NCBI GenBank assembly: GCA_002049495.1
Contig: LLYS01000001.1
Coordinates: forward strand, 124,001 to 188,000
Length of the DNA stretch: 64,000 bases
From: Epsilonproteobacteria bacterium tcs-49
GTDB lineage: Bacteria; Campylobacterota; Campylobacteria; Campylobacterales; Sulfurovaceae
Direction: 5' to 3'
The notes under the pieces were generated by a model. It ran no database searches. It had not been told where the DNA came from and worked only from the letters and a program-made list of their open reading frames with translations. Of the stretch, positions 43,161-53,208 are shown one piece after another; the first letter of the stretch is position 1, and every line of letters starts with the position of its first letter. The translations under genes and the position numbers were made by a program.

Positions 43161-44102
43161 TTACCTGCGGATATTTCGCAGGTGCTGGCGATAACTGGAT
43201 GCAAAAAGGTGGGTGCCGTCCGCGCCCCTGACGAAGTAGAGATAATTCGTCTTTGCGGGGTTGATCGCCGCTTTGATCGCTTCTAGGCTTACGCTGCCCA
43301 CGGGATCGGGCGGCAACCCTTTATACCTGTAGGTATTGTAGCGGCTGTCATCTTCGCGGATCCGTTTTGGCGTCACCTTTGTATGGGAGTAAACCCCGTA
43401 GTTCAGGCTTCCGTCCATCTGCAGCTTCATCCCCTTCTCCAGGCGGTTATACACCACCGAAGCAACCAGCGGCATCTCCGCGGCGTTTGCCGCTTCTTTT
43501 TGCACGATGGAAGCGACGATGAGATATTTGTACCACCTTTTTTTATTGTAGCCGCCAAAAATTTTGCGCGAGAGCTTCACTTGGCGCTTTTCCGAACGGG
43601 TCACCAGATAGTGCACGAGATGGCTTTCGGAGATCCCTTTGGGTATGTGGTAGGTATCGGCGATAATAACGCCGTCTTTATACTCCGTCATCTTTTCATA
43701 AGCGTTTAAAAGTTTTTTGACATCCAGGTCCAGCCGCTTTGCCACCTGCCAAAAGAAAAACTCCTTTGTTTCCCCGGGGATCAGCGTGATCTTTTCCATC
43801 GCCGCTTTGGCAACGGTAAGCTGGTGCAAAAAATCCAGCCTCGTCAGGCGGTTGGCGCCGATTTCGCACCAGCCGCTTTGGGGGTGGCCCAAAAAGCGCA
43901 GGATAAACGAATCCAATTTGTTTACATTAAACCCGTTACCCGATAAATGGTGTATAATTGTATTAATTGAGCCTTTGGGAATATAAACCACTTTGGTCGT
44001 TTTCAGCGGCTGCAGAAGATAAAATAAAAGAGTGATAATGGTAAAAAGAGTACTCCACTTAACAAAATTCAATATTATTGCTTTATCAATTTTTCTATTC
44101 AC
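43161..44102 (-). CDS. mltG: Endolytic murein transglycosylase (YceG-like)
   Basis: 313 aa; LTRSEKRQ, ASIVQKEAANAAEMPLVASVVYNRLEKGMKLQMDGSLNYG. Confidence 0.93.
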   Translation of the reverse strand: MNRKIDKAIILNFVKWSTLFTIITLLFYLLQPLKTTKVVYIPKGSINTIIHHLSGNGFNVNKLDSFILRFLGHPQSGWCEIGANRLTRLDFLHQLTVAKAAMEKITLIPGETKEFFFWQVAKRLDLDVKKLLNAYEKMTEYKDGVIIADTYHIPKGISESHLVHYLVTRSEKRQVKLSRKIFGGYNKKRWYKYLIVASIVQKEAANAAEMPLVASVVYNRLEKGMKLQMDGSLNYGVYSHTKVTPKRIREDDSRYNTYRYKGLPPDPVGSVSLEAIKAAINPAKTNYLYFVRGADGTHLFASSYRQHLRNIRR

Positions 44103-46557
44103 GATACTGCTGTCTGCCTTTTTGATTTTAAGTTACGGAATCTCCGTGCAAAAGTTCTCCTTTAACGGAGTCAGTGTGGATTCATTATATCTTAAATTGG
44201 ATAATAAACTGCAACTGCGTATCAAGGAGGTGACGATCACTCCTTCGGACGAAACGGGGGTCATCAACGCCGATCATATCATTGAGGGGATCAAAAACTT
44301 TCCCCTGCTTTTTTCAAAAGTCGATATCCAAAAACTCAGCGTTTTACAACATGGCGACCGCTACGATTTCCGTATCGGTTATGAAAACGAAACCTACAGT
44401 ATCGACGCGCCCTGGTTTTTTCTCTACTCCACTATCGACGTACAAAAGCACATCATCCACGCCGAACCGATCATCCACGTCAAAAACCAAAACGCTTATA
44501 TCTTCGGCAACCTGCACTACGATATTTTCAAAGACGACGCCGCGTTTGAATCCACGTTTTACTGGCACGACGCCAAAGGCGATCTGAGCATCACAAAGGA
44601 GCAAAGCATCCTCAAAGCCTACGCCAAGAGTGAATCGTTTCAAAACCTCAAGGCGATCTTTGACAGCTTCGGCTTGAACCGGACAATCAACGCCTGGACC
44701 TATGAAAAGATCACTTCCCCCAGCTACAAGCTGGCTTATATGCGCTTTACCCACGATTTGACCAAACCGCTGAACCTTTACAATCTCGATGCCAAAGCGG
44801 TCGCACAGGATACGGCGATCAAGTTCCACGAAAAGGTCGATGCGGTACAAACGCAAAGCGTGGATGTGCACTTTACGCAGGGACAGCTGCGTTTTACTCT
44901 GCATGAGCCCACCTACCGGGGACACAGCATCGCCGGAAGCAAGGTATATATCAGCGATCTGCTCGATGACAAAAGCGACTTCATCGTCGTGGATATCAAA
45001 GCAAACCAGCGCTACGACAGGGGGATCAAAGCGATACTGGACGCCTACGGTATCGATATTTTGCTTACCCAGCCAAAGGGTACGATCAAAGCGGATTTAC
45101 GTTTGAAAATCTTTTTCAAAGACGGTGCCACCACGGCAACGGGCACCTTCAAAGCGCAAAACGCCCTGTTTAACCTCTTTGGTTACGACCTTCCCGCCAA
45201 ACATGCCGATGTTTTACTCAATGGCTCCCGACTCCAGCTGCAAAATATCCGCATCGAAGATGCAGAGCAAAATTTTGCGTTCAGCGGCGATATCGATTTT
45301 GACGACAAAGACGCCCGTCTCGTATTTGATATCGACAGCTATGAGAAATTTGACGCGAGCGTCAAAGATGAGCGCCTCCGAGTCGGGATCGATTTTAACG
45401 GTGCCACGCAGATCCGCATCCCCAAACTCGATACGCAGATCCTTGTCGACAACAAACTACAGATCAAGTTCAACGATCTCGCCCGGTATGTTCCCTATTT
45501 CCCCGCATACGATTACAACATCAGCGGCGGTAGCGCCGTCGTCTCCAGTCAAGATTACAAACGCTTTGACCTTCACGGCAAACTGAAGACAGACAATCGC
45601 TACCTCTATAGAAACAACTACCTCGAAAGTTACCCCTTCGATGCCCTTTACGACAGCACAAAGGGGCAGCTGCTGGTCAATATCGACGACGGGGTGCACT
45701 ACAACCACAAGAAGCGTTTGCTCTCGCTGCATGGGATCAATATCGATGTTACGGAGTTTTTGCAAGAGGGAAAGAATATCGACGGAAAGATTGAACTTTC
45801 CGCCCGGGGAGAAAACAGCGATATAAAGATCGATACCAGTGAACTCGTCAGCGACAGTTACGAACTGCTGCTTAAAAACGGTTATATCTACCTCAACGCC
45901 CGCAAAGGTGCAAGCAAAACCACCTTTAGCCTCTATGACGGGGTGGTCTCCATGACCGGCAGCAACCTCGACGACACCGTTTTGCATCCACTGATCAATT
46001 TTAAGGGCTTAAAAAGCGGTACCTACCACTATGAACTCAGCGGCAGCAGGGAGAATCTGGCGGGACGCTTCGCAATCGAGGGGGGCATCGTGCAAAACGT
46101 GGGGGCTTATAACAACCTGCTCGCACTGATCAACACCATTCCCGCCCTGGCGGTTTTTAAAGATCCGGGCTTCAACGCCGACGGACTGGTTGTCAGAGAG
46201 GGAGAGATCAACTTCGTGGTCAAGGGAGATTATCTTATCATCACCGATCTGCTCATCAAGGGAAAATCCTCCGACCTGCTCGGAAGCGGCGTGATCGATC
46301 TGGTCAACGACAGGATCGATATGAACGTCAAGATCAAAACCGTACGCGAAGTGGGAGAACTGGTTTCAAAAATCCCCGTCGCGGGGTATATCATCTTCGG
46401 CGACGATAAAAGTCTAAGCTTTAAAGCCAAGATCAAAGGCGATCTAAAAGACCCCGAAGTCTCCACCGACAGCGCGGAAAAGATTTTCAAATCCCCGTTG
46501 CAGATGATCAAGCGCACTATCGAATCCCCGCTGAAACTGCTTGAAGATATCTTTTGA
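44038..46557 (+). CDS. AsmA-like/DUF3971 domain protein
   Basis: ~840 aa; N-terminal TM, long beta-rich region, C-terminal AsmA-like GSGVIDLVNDRIDMNVKIKTV... Confidence 0.8.
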   Translation: MVKRVLHLTKFNIIALSIFLFTILLSAFLILSYGISVQKFSFNGVSVDSLYLKLDNKLQLRIKEVTITPSDETGVINADHIIEGIKNFPLLFSKVDIQKLSVLQHGDRYDFRIGYENETYSIDAPWFFLYSTIDVQKHIIHAEPIIHVKNQNAYIFGNLHYDIFKDDAAFESTFYWHDAKGDLSITKEQSILKAYAKSESFQNLKAIFDSFGLNRTINAWTYEKITSPSYKLAYMRFTHDLTKPLNLYNLDAKAVAQDTAIKFHEKVDAVQTQSVDVHFTQGQLRFTLHEPTYRGHSIAGSKVYISDLLDDKSDFIVVDIKANQRYDRGIKAILDAYGIDILLTQPKGTIKADLRLKIFFKDGATTATGTFKAQNALFNLFGYDLPAKHADVLLNGSRLQLQNIRIEDAEQNFAFSGDIDFDDKDARLVFDIDSYEKFDASVKDERLRVGIDFNGATQIRIPKLDTQILVDNKLQIKFNDLARYVPYFPAYDYNISGGSAVVSSQDYKRFDLHGKLKTDNRYLYRNNYLESYPFDALYDSTKGQLLVNIDDGVHYNHKKRLLSLHGINIDVTEFLQEGKNIDGKIELSARGENSDIKIDTSELVSDSYELLLKNGYIYLNARKGASKTTFSLYDGVVSMTGSNLDDTVLHPLINFKGLKSGTYHYELSGSRENLAGRFAIEGGIVQNVGAYNNLLALINTIPALAVFKDPGFNADGLVVREGEINFVVKGDYLIITDLLIKGKSSDLLGSGVIDLVNDRIDMNVKIKTVREVGELVSKIPVAGYIIFGDDKSLSFKAKIKGDLKDPEVSTDSAEKIFKSPLQMIKRTIESPLKLLEDIF

Positions 46558-46578
46558 TCCCCCCGCAAAGCGTTTTGG

Positions 46579-46736
46579 TATAATAATAGAATTTTTACAA
46601 AACGGTTACAGAGGATCAAGCCATAGCTCCTTGGGGTTTTCATAAGTCACAACTCCCGGGACAAATCCTCACTTCGTTCTGAGCCTCTACATTGCGGCTT
46701 ATGAAAACCAAACTATAAAAAGTAACAGGACATGAT
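46579..46736 (+). promoter_or_regulatory. Candidate promoter and structured leader upstream of metH
   Basis: TATAAT at 46579-46584; exact 12-bp inverted repeat ggttttcataag (46635-46646) / cttatgaaaacc (46698-46709) enclosing 51 nt. Confidence 0.45.
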
Positions 46737-49700
46737 TTGATAGAGTTAAACAGAGTTTACGTTTTAGACGGCGCGATGGGCACCCAGATACAGGATCTGG
46801 ATATTCCAAAACAGAAGTGGCAGGGCGTCGAGGGGTGCAACGAAATCCTCAACAGCTCCGCCCCCGAACTGGTTTCCAAGATATACAAACGCTACCTCAT
46901 GGCCGGAGCGGATATCATCAAAACCAACACCTTCGGCGCCATGCCGTGGGTACTTGAAGAGTACGACCTGGCGGAAAAAGCCTATGAGCTCAGCTTTCAA
47001 GGCGCCAAACTGGCAAAAGAGCGCTCAGAAGAGTTCAGCACCCCCGAAAAACCCCGCTACGTCGCGGGCGACATCGGCCCGGGGACCAAGCTGCCCTCAC
47101 TCAACCACACCGATTACGACACTATTTACGAAGGTACCAAAATCACCGCGCAGGGGCTTGTAGACGGCGGAGCCGATCTGTTTTTGCTTGAAACCTGCCA
47201 GGATCCTTTGCAGATCAAAGCCGCGCTCAACGCGTGCAACGACGTCGCAACGCAGATCCCCATCATGGTCTCGGCCACCATCGAACTTTCCGGCACCATG
47301 CTTATCGGCACCGACGCGGTGACGCTCGCGCACATTCTGGAGCCTTTCAATATCCTGACTCTGGGCTTTAACTGCGGTACCGGCCCCGAACAGTACAGCA
47401 AGCATGTCAAAGCCCTGAGCGAAGTATGGGACAAACCCATCAGTATCCACGCCAACGCGGGCCTTCCCGAAAACAGAGGGGGCTACACCTACTACCCCAT
47501 GGGGCCCGAAAAGTTCGCTTCGCTGCAAAAGGGCTTTTTGGATATCGACGGGGTGACTATCGTCGGGGGTTGCTGCGGGACCACGCCCCAGCATATCCAG
47601 GCTTTGGCAAAAGCGGTGGAGGGCGTCCCCCCCAAGCCGCCAAAGGGCACCATGGAAAAATCCCTGGCGTCGCTGTACAGCGCCACGACGCTGAAGCAAG
47701 ACCCCGCGCCTTTGCTTATCGGCGAGCGCAGCAACGCCACCGGATCCAAAGCGTTTCGCGAACTGCTGCTGGCCGAGGATTACGCCGGTACGCTCAACGT
47801 CGCCCAGGAGCAGGTACGAAGCGGCGCGCACGTGCTGGATGTGAGCGTGGGCTTTGCCGGACGCGACGAGCGCAAGGATATGGACGCGGTACTGCAGCTG
47901 TACAAAGACAAGGTATCTCTGCCCTTGATGCCCGATTCCACTCAACCCGCCGCGCTGGAGACGGCGCTGAAACATATCGGGGGCAAAGCGATCATCAACT
48001 CGGTCAACCTTGAAGACGGGATCGAAAAGTTTGATGAGATCTGCGCCCTGGCCAAACGCTACGGCACGGCGCTGGTGTGTCTGACCATCGATGAGAAGGG
48101 GATGGCAAAAACCAAAGAGAGAAAGGTACAGATCGCCAAGCGCATCTATGAGCGCGCCACGCAAAAGCACGGGCTGGACCCGAAGGATCTGGTTTTTGAC
48201 CTGCTCACCTTTACCGTAGGCAGCGGTGATGAGGAGTACCGCACCGCCGCTATCGAAACCCTCGAAGCGATCAAAGAGGTGACGGCGCTTTTCCCCCAAA
48301 GCGGTACGGTGCTGGGACTTTCCAACATCTCTTTTGGTTTGGACAAGGATGCGAGGAAATACCTCAACTCGGTATTTTTGCACCACTGTCTCGAAGCGGG
48401 GATGAGTGCGGTGATTATCAACGTCAAGCATGTCATCCCCATGGCAAAGATCAGCGACGAAGACAGAAAAGCGTGCGAAGATCTGCTCTTTAACACCCAC
48501 GACAACGCCCTGTTTGCCTTCATCGAGCATTTTAAAAACAAAGAGGGGGTTTTTGAGGAGCAAAGCGAGGATCTGAGCAGCCTCAGCGACGAGGAGAAGA
48601 TTTACAAGTTTCTGCTTGACGGGGACAAGGAGCGCATGATCGAACACGTCAAGGAGGCAAAAGATCGCCTCGCTCCCGAAAAGATCGTCAACGAAGTGCT
48701 TATCGAAGGGATGAAAGAGATCGGCGAAATGTTCGGCAAGGGCGAGATGCAGCTGCCCTTTGTACTCCAATCGGCCGAAACCATGAAAAAAACGGTGGAT
48801 TTTCTCACCCCCTACCTGCCCAAAACCCAAAAAAAGACCGAAACCACCCTCGTTATCGGCACGGTCAAGGGCGATGTGCACGACGTGGGCAAAAACCTCG
48901 TCGATATCATTTTAAGCAACAACGGCTTTAAAGTGATCAATCTGGGGATCAAGGTCGAGATCGAAGAGTTCATCGACGCCATAGAAAAACACGACCCCGA
49001 CGCCATCGGCATGAGCGGACTGCTGGTCAAATCCACGCAGGTGATGAAAGATTCACTGCAAATACTCAAAGAAAAGGGCTACGACCTGCCCGTACTGCTC
49101 GGCGGCGCGGCGCTGACGAAAAACTTCATCGAAGAGTATTGCCGCCCAAGCTACGACGGCGCGGTGTTTTACTGCAAAGACGCCTTTGACGGCGTCACGG
49201 CGATGGGACGCATCGAAAAGGGCAATCTGGATACCGACCTGCACGGAGACGGTGACAAACCCGCTAAAAAAGAGAAACAAAAGCATGAGATCCCGCCCTT
49301 TGAACAGATCCCAATGCCCGAACCGTTCAAGTGTGACACCCCGCCCTTTTGGGGACGGCGCGTTATGGAGGTGGATAAGGCGCTGGCGTTTGAGTGGATC
49401 AATGAAAAGATGCTTTTTTCCAAGCGCTGGGGCTTCGGGGGTAAAAACCTCTCCAGGGAACAGAAGCAAAAACAGCTGCACGAAACGGTGCATCCGGCGT
49501 ACCTGCGCTTGAAAAAACTGTTTTTGGAAGAGCTGTTCGAACCCACGGTGATCTATGGCTACTTCAGATGCAAAAGCAGAGAAAATGAACTGCTCGTCTA
49601 CGATGAAAAAGGCAGGGAGAAAGTCTTTGGTTTCCAGCGCCAGCACAAGCCCCCCTTTCGCGCGATCCCGGACTTTTTTGACAACAAAGAAGACGTAATC

Positions 49701-50090
49701 GCCTTTACCTGCGTCAGCGCCGGGGCAAAGATCAGCGCATATGAAAAGAAACTCTACGACGCCGGAGAGTTTAGCGAATACTACCTGGTCCACGGCCTGG
49801 GCGCGGAGCTGGCCGAAGCGCTGGCCGAAATCGTGCACAAACAGATCCGTCTGGATCTCAACGTCGATAGCGGCAGTATCAGAGATGTACAATTAAGCGG
49901 CTATCAGGGTGCGCGCTACAGCTTCGGCTACCCCGCCTGCCCCGACCTGGAGCTTAACGAGCCGCTGTTTGAACTGCTGCGGCCCGAGGAGTTTGGTATC
50001 AGCCTGAGCCAAACCCATCAGATCGTCCCGGAGCAATCCACCTCTGCGCTGGTGTGCGTGCATCCCGAAGCAAACTATTTTAATCTATAG
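46737..50090 (+). CDS. metH: Methionine synthase, cobalamin-dependent
   Basis: 1117 aa; homocysteine, pterin, B12-binding (GTVKGDVHDVGKNLV) and activation domains. Confidence 0.97.
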   Translation: MIELNRVYVLDGAMGTQIQDLDIPKQKWQGVEGCNEILNSSAPELVSKIYKRYLMAGADIIKTNTFGAMPWVLEEYDLAEKAYELSFQGAKLAKERSEEFSTPEKPRYVAGDIGPGTKLPSLNHTDYDTIYEGTKITAQGLVDGGADLFLLETCQDPLQIKAALNACNDVATQIPIMVSATIELSGTMLIGTDAVTLAHILEPFNILTLGFNCGTGPEQYSKHVKALSEVWDKPISIHANAGLPENRGGYTYYPMGPEKFASLQKGFLDIDGVTIVGGCCGTTPQHIQALAKAVEGVPPKPPKGTMEKSLASLYSATTLKQDPAPLLIGERSNATGSKAFRELLLAEDYAGTLNVAQEQVRSGAHVLDVSVGFAGRDERKDMDAVLQLYKDKVSLPLMPDSTQPAALETALKHIGGKAIINSVNLEDGIEKFDEICALAKRYGTALVCLTIDEKGMAKTKERKVQIAKRIYERATQKHGLDPKDLVFDLLTFTVGSGDEEYRTAAIETLEAIKEVTALFPQSGTVLGLSNISFGLDKDARKYLNSVFLHHCLEAGMSAVIINVKHVIPMAKISDEDRKACEDLLFNTHDNALFAFIEHFKNKEGVFEEQSEDLSSLSDEEKIYKFLLDGDKERMIEHVKEAKDRLAPEKIVNEVLIEGMKEIGEMFGKGEMQLPFVLQSAETMKKTVDFLTPYLPKTQKKTETTLVIGTVKGDVHDVGKNLVDIILSNNGFKVINLGIKVEIEEFIDAIEKHDPDAIGMSGLLVKSTQVMKDSLQILKEKGYDLPVLLGGAALTKNFIEEYCRPSYDGAVFYCKDAFDGVTAMGRIEKGNLDTDLHGDGDKPAKKEKQKHEIPPFEQIPMPEPFKCDTPPFWGRRVMEVDKALAFEWINEKMLFSKRWGFGGKNLSREQKQKQLHETVHPAYLRLKKLFLEELFEPTVIYGYFRCKSRENELLVYDEKGREKVFGFQRQHKPPFRAIPDFFDNKEDVIAFTCVSAGAKISAYEKKLYDAGEFSEYYLVHGLGAELAEALAEIVHKQIRLDLNVDSGSIRDVQLSGYQGARYSFGYPACPDLELNEPLFELLRPEEFGISLSQTHQIVPEQSTSALVCVHPEANYFNL

Positions 50091-50098
50091 GAGAGAAA

Positions 50099-50848
50099 AT
50101 GAAAGCGTTGGAACTGGTTGTTATCTTTACTCTGTTTTTGGCGGTACTGTTTATCCCGCTCTCAAGACATATTGACCTGCAGCCCCCGCAGACAAAACAG
50201 ATCGCCAAGGAGCCGGAGGTTCAAGCCAAGCCCGCTCCCGAAAAGGAGAAAAAGCCCCTCCCCGTCAGCGAAAAGAAGAAGCGCTTTTTAAATACGGTGC
50301 TGCCTGCGGTGCAAAAGGTATATGCCAAACTGGACAAGCGCTACGAAATGGCTAAACAAGCCATTGAAAACAACAGTTCCAAAGAGTTTATAAATAATTT
50401 GAAACAGGAGTATGACGTCCAAAGCGACGAAGCGCTGCTGCGCGCGCTTAAACCCCACCCCAAAAGCATCGCTTTGGCGCAGGCCGCGGTGGAGAGCGCG
50501 TGGGCGACGTCGCGCTTTTTCAAATTGGCCAACAACCTGTTCGGGGTGTGGTCCTTTAGTGAAAACGAACCCCGGGTAGCGGCGAAGGGCAGCCGGGAGG
50601 GGCAAACGGTTTGGCTGCGCAAATACGACAGTGTCGCCGACAGTGTGGAACACTACTACAAAACCATCGCGACGGGCTTTGCCTACAAGGAGTTCCGCAA
50701 AAAAAAGATGCAGACGGACAACCCCTATACTCTGGTCAAAAAGCTGCACCGCTACTCTGAAAAGGGGGATGCCTACGGCAAGCTTCTATCCGCGATCATC
50801 AAGCACAACAAATTTCACAGGTATGACGAAATGCCCGACAATTCGTAA
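50099..50848 (+). CDS. Glucosaminidase-domain protein (Bax/FlgJ-like)
   Basis: 249 aa; N-terminal TM; AQAAVESAWATSRFFKLANNLFGVWSF. Confidence 0.85.
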   Translation: MKALELVVIFTLFLAVLFIPLSRHIDLQPPQTKQIAKEPEVQAKPAPEKEKKPLPVSEKKKRFLNTVLPAVQKVYAKLDKRYEMAKQAIENNSSKEFINNLKQEYDVQSDEALLRALKPHPKSIALAQAAVESAWATSRFFKLANNLFGVWSFSENEPRVAAKGSREGQTVWLRKYDSVADSVEHYYKTIATGFAYKEFRKKKMQTDNPYTLVKKLHRYSEKGDAYGKLLSAIIKHNKFHRYDEMPDNS

Positions 50849-50979
50849 TCCTCTTCTTTTCTTTAAAAAAATATTAAATTCGTAGCACTAATGCAGCAAT
50901 TACAGATTTTGCTGCATTTGTTACCGCATTCGCACATTTTTTGGGTAAAATATGAAACTATTCTATATGTGACAAAAAT

Positions 50980-53208
50980 GTGAGAGTGGCTATGCAGTTA
51001 AAAATTCGACATAAATTACTTCTGTTAATCTTTATCCCCATCTGTCTTACTTTCGCGCTTATTCTCTTTACCTTTTACAGCCACTTTGAAGACCATTTTA
51101 AAGACCACGCCCTGGAACAGACCCAGCGCGACATCGAACTCTTTACCAAACGGATCCAATCCCTGAAAAAAACGGTTACGGAGTATACGCAAAGCCTTGC
51201 CGGGGATGAAGCGCTGCTTACCTCGATGAACCTGATCGTCAACTATGAAGACCCCAGTAAATACTATAAACTGATCTTTGACAAGGAGAAACGGAAACTG
51301 CTGGAACAAAGCGAAGCGTTTCTTTCCGATTACCACCGCTACCATCTACTCTTTTTCTCCCCCGAAAAAAAGCTGATCGCTTACAAAGATGCTCAAAAAG
51401 GCGCCGACCGCCGCATCATCTCCAGCTACGACGCTACGATGCAGCCGGTTTATCTCGATCAAAACGGAGAACCCGTTTCCCCGGCACAGGATATTCCGCT
51501 GCAGCTTGACGATAGCGGCAGGGTTTTTTTGCCCCATAAACAAACCCTCTATATCCAGATCCGTCAAAAGCTGCAGCACACGGACGGCAGACTGCTTGGC
51601 TACGTCAAAGTGCTGTTGCCGATCAACAGGGAACATTTTCAGATCCTGACAAACAGTATCCCCAACGATTTCTGGATCAAAACAAGGTATTTCACCCTCA
51701 GCAAATCCCAAAAACCTTTAAACGTACAGTTTACCCAGCTGCTTACTTCCGAAGCACCGGCGGGCGAAACCCCTTCGCATCTGATCTACTTTAAGCGGTT
51801 GTGTAAAAAAAGCGATAAAGTTCCCATGGTTTTTGCCGTCTCCGGGTTTAGCAAGAACAAGCTTTTCGGACAGCTGAAGGGTATGGTCTACCAGGGCGGT
51901 TTGATCGTCACGGGGGCTTTTTTGCTGCACATTCTGCTGGTTTCTTTTTTTACGGGTCGCTATATTCTCCAACCCCTGAACGATCTTCTCGGCTCCATCA
52001 AGGGCTTAAGGGGAAAGGAGTTTCACCCCATCGATATCAAAAGCAGTGATGAGCTGGGCCAGATCAGTACGGAGTTTAACCAACTCTCTTTGGAGCTGCA
52101 AAGTTCCGTCCTGAGCCTGGAGCGCAGCAACCTGCTTTTGCAAAACATCCTCGATACGGTCCCTATCCGTATCTTTATCAAAGACAGGAAGGGCCACTAT
52201 ATCAAAGCCAACAAGCAGTTCCTGACCGATACGGGATATACAGATGAAGAGGAGATCATCGGCAAAAGCGATTTTGAACTTCCCTGGAGCGAGGAGGAAG
52301 CGAAGCATTTTATCAAAGATGATCAAGCCGTCGTCAAAGACGGCCGCTCCTTTTACCGTATCGAAGAGTCCCAGACGAGAAGGGACGGCTCCGTAGCCAC
52401 CCTGCTGACCTCTAAGGTACCTTTGAAAAACGCCGAGGGGGAGATCATAGGTCTTTTGGGGATGTATGACGATATCACCGCCCAGAAAAACTTGAAAAGC
52501 AAACTGATGGAGAAGGAGAAATACCTCCTGCACCAAAGCCGCCTGGCCCAGATGGGGGAGATGATCAGTATGATCGCCCACCAGTGGCGCCAACCGCTGA
52601 CGGCTATCAGCTCCACCGCCAACTCCATGAGTTTGAAGCTGGCGATGGATAACTTTGACAAGGAGTATTTCAACCGGCGCCTTGAAAATATCACCAAATA
52701 CTCCCAGCACCTCTCCGAAACCATCGATGATTTCAGAAACTTCTTTAAAAAGCATAAGGATAAAAAGGAGATCACGCTGGAGAAGGTGGTGGAGGATTCG
52801 CTCAATATTATCCAAACCTCTTTGCAAAACAGAGAGATCACCGTATATAAAGATTTCAACTGCTTTAAAACCTTTAAGACTTATCCCAACGAGTTGCGTC
52901 AAGTGGTGCTGAACCTCATCAAAAACGCGGAGGATATCCTTATAGAACAGGAGATGGAGGAAAAATGGATCAAAATCCAAACAGAATTCAAAAACGGCAA
53001 GCACCTTTTGCTTGTCAGCGATAACGCCGGAGGTATCGATGAAACGATCATGGATAAGATATTTGAACCCTACTTTTCCACAAAACAGAACCGGGACGGG
53101 ACGGGATTGGGACTTTATATGTCTAAAATAATAATCGAAGAGCATTGTCACGGAAAACTCAGCGTTTCCAACGACCGACACGGAGCAGTATTCAAGGTGG
53201 AATTATGA
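50980..53208 (+). CDS. Sensor histidine kinase (periplasmic sensor-HAMP-PAS-HK)
   Basis: 742 aa; two TMs, PAS, MISMIAHQWRQPLTAISSTANSMSL, HATPase GTGLGLYMSK. Confidence 0.93.
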   Translation: MRVAMQLKIRHKLLLLIFIPICLTFALILFTFYSHFEDHFKDHALEQTQRDIELFTKRIQSLKKTVTEYTQSLAGDEALLTSMNLIVNYEDPSKYYKLIFDKEKRKLLEQSEAFLSDYHRYHLLFFSPEKKLIAYKDAQKGADRRIISSYDATMQPVYLDQNGEPVSPAQDIPLQLDDSGRVFLPHKQTLYIQIRQKLQHTDGRLLGYVKVLLPINREHFQILTNSIPNDFWIKTRYFTLSKSQKPLNVQFTQLLTSEAPAGETPSHLIYFKRLCKKSDKVPMVFAVSGFSKNKLFGQLKGMVYQGGLIVTGAFLLHILLVSFFTGRYILQPLNDLLGSIKGLRGKEFHPIDIKSSDELGQISTEFNQLSLELQSSVLSLERSNLLLQNILDTVPIRIFIKDRKGHYIKANKQFLTDTGYTDEEEIIGKSDFELPWSEEEAKHFIKDDQAVVKDGRSFYRIEESQTRRDGSVATLLTSKVPLKNAEGEIIGLLGMYDDITAQKNLKSKLMEKEKYLLHQSRLAQMGEMISMIAHQWRQPLTAISSTANSMSLKLAMDNFDKEYFNRRLENITKYSQHLSETIDDFRNFFKKHKDKKEITLEKVVEDSLNIIQTSLQNREITVYKDFNCFKTFKTYPNELRQVVLNLIKNAEDILIEQEMEEKWIKIQTEFKNGKHLLLVSDNAGGIDETIMDKIFEPYFSTKQNRDGTGLGLYMSKIIIEEHCHGKLSVSNDRHGAVFKVEL

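Noticed and set aside
46230-46643. 137-aa minus-strand ORF beginning MKTPRSYGLILCNRF
   Set aside because: Mostly antisense to the AsmA-like gene; its start lies in the intergenic palindrome, so it is better explained as a non-coding element.
47097-48881. 594-aa minus-strand ORF antisense to metH (similarly 3672-5093, 16270-17451, 59364-60503)
   Set aside because: Long antisense open frames are expected opposite GC-rich genes; no recognisable domains, and the sense strand has clear conserved proteins.
50890-50918. 9-bp inverted repeat aatgcagca...tgctgcatt before the sensor kinase gene
   Set aside because: Could be a weak terminator or operator, but it is short and lacks a clear T-run or known motif.
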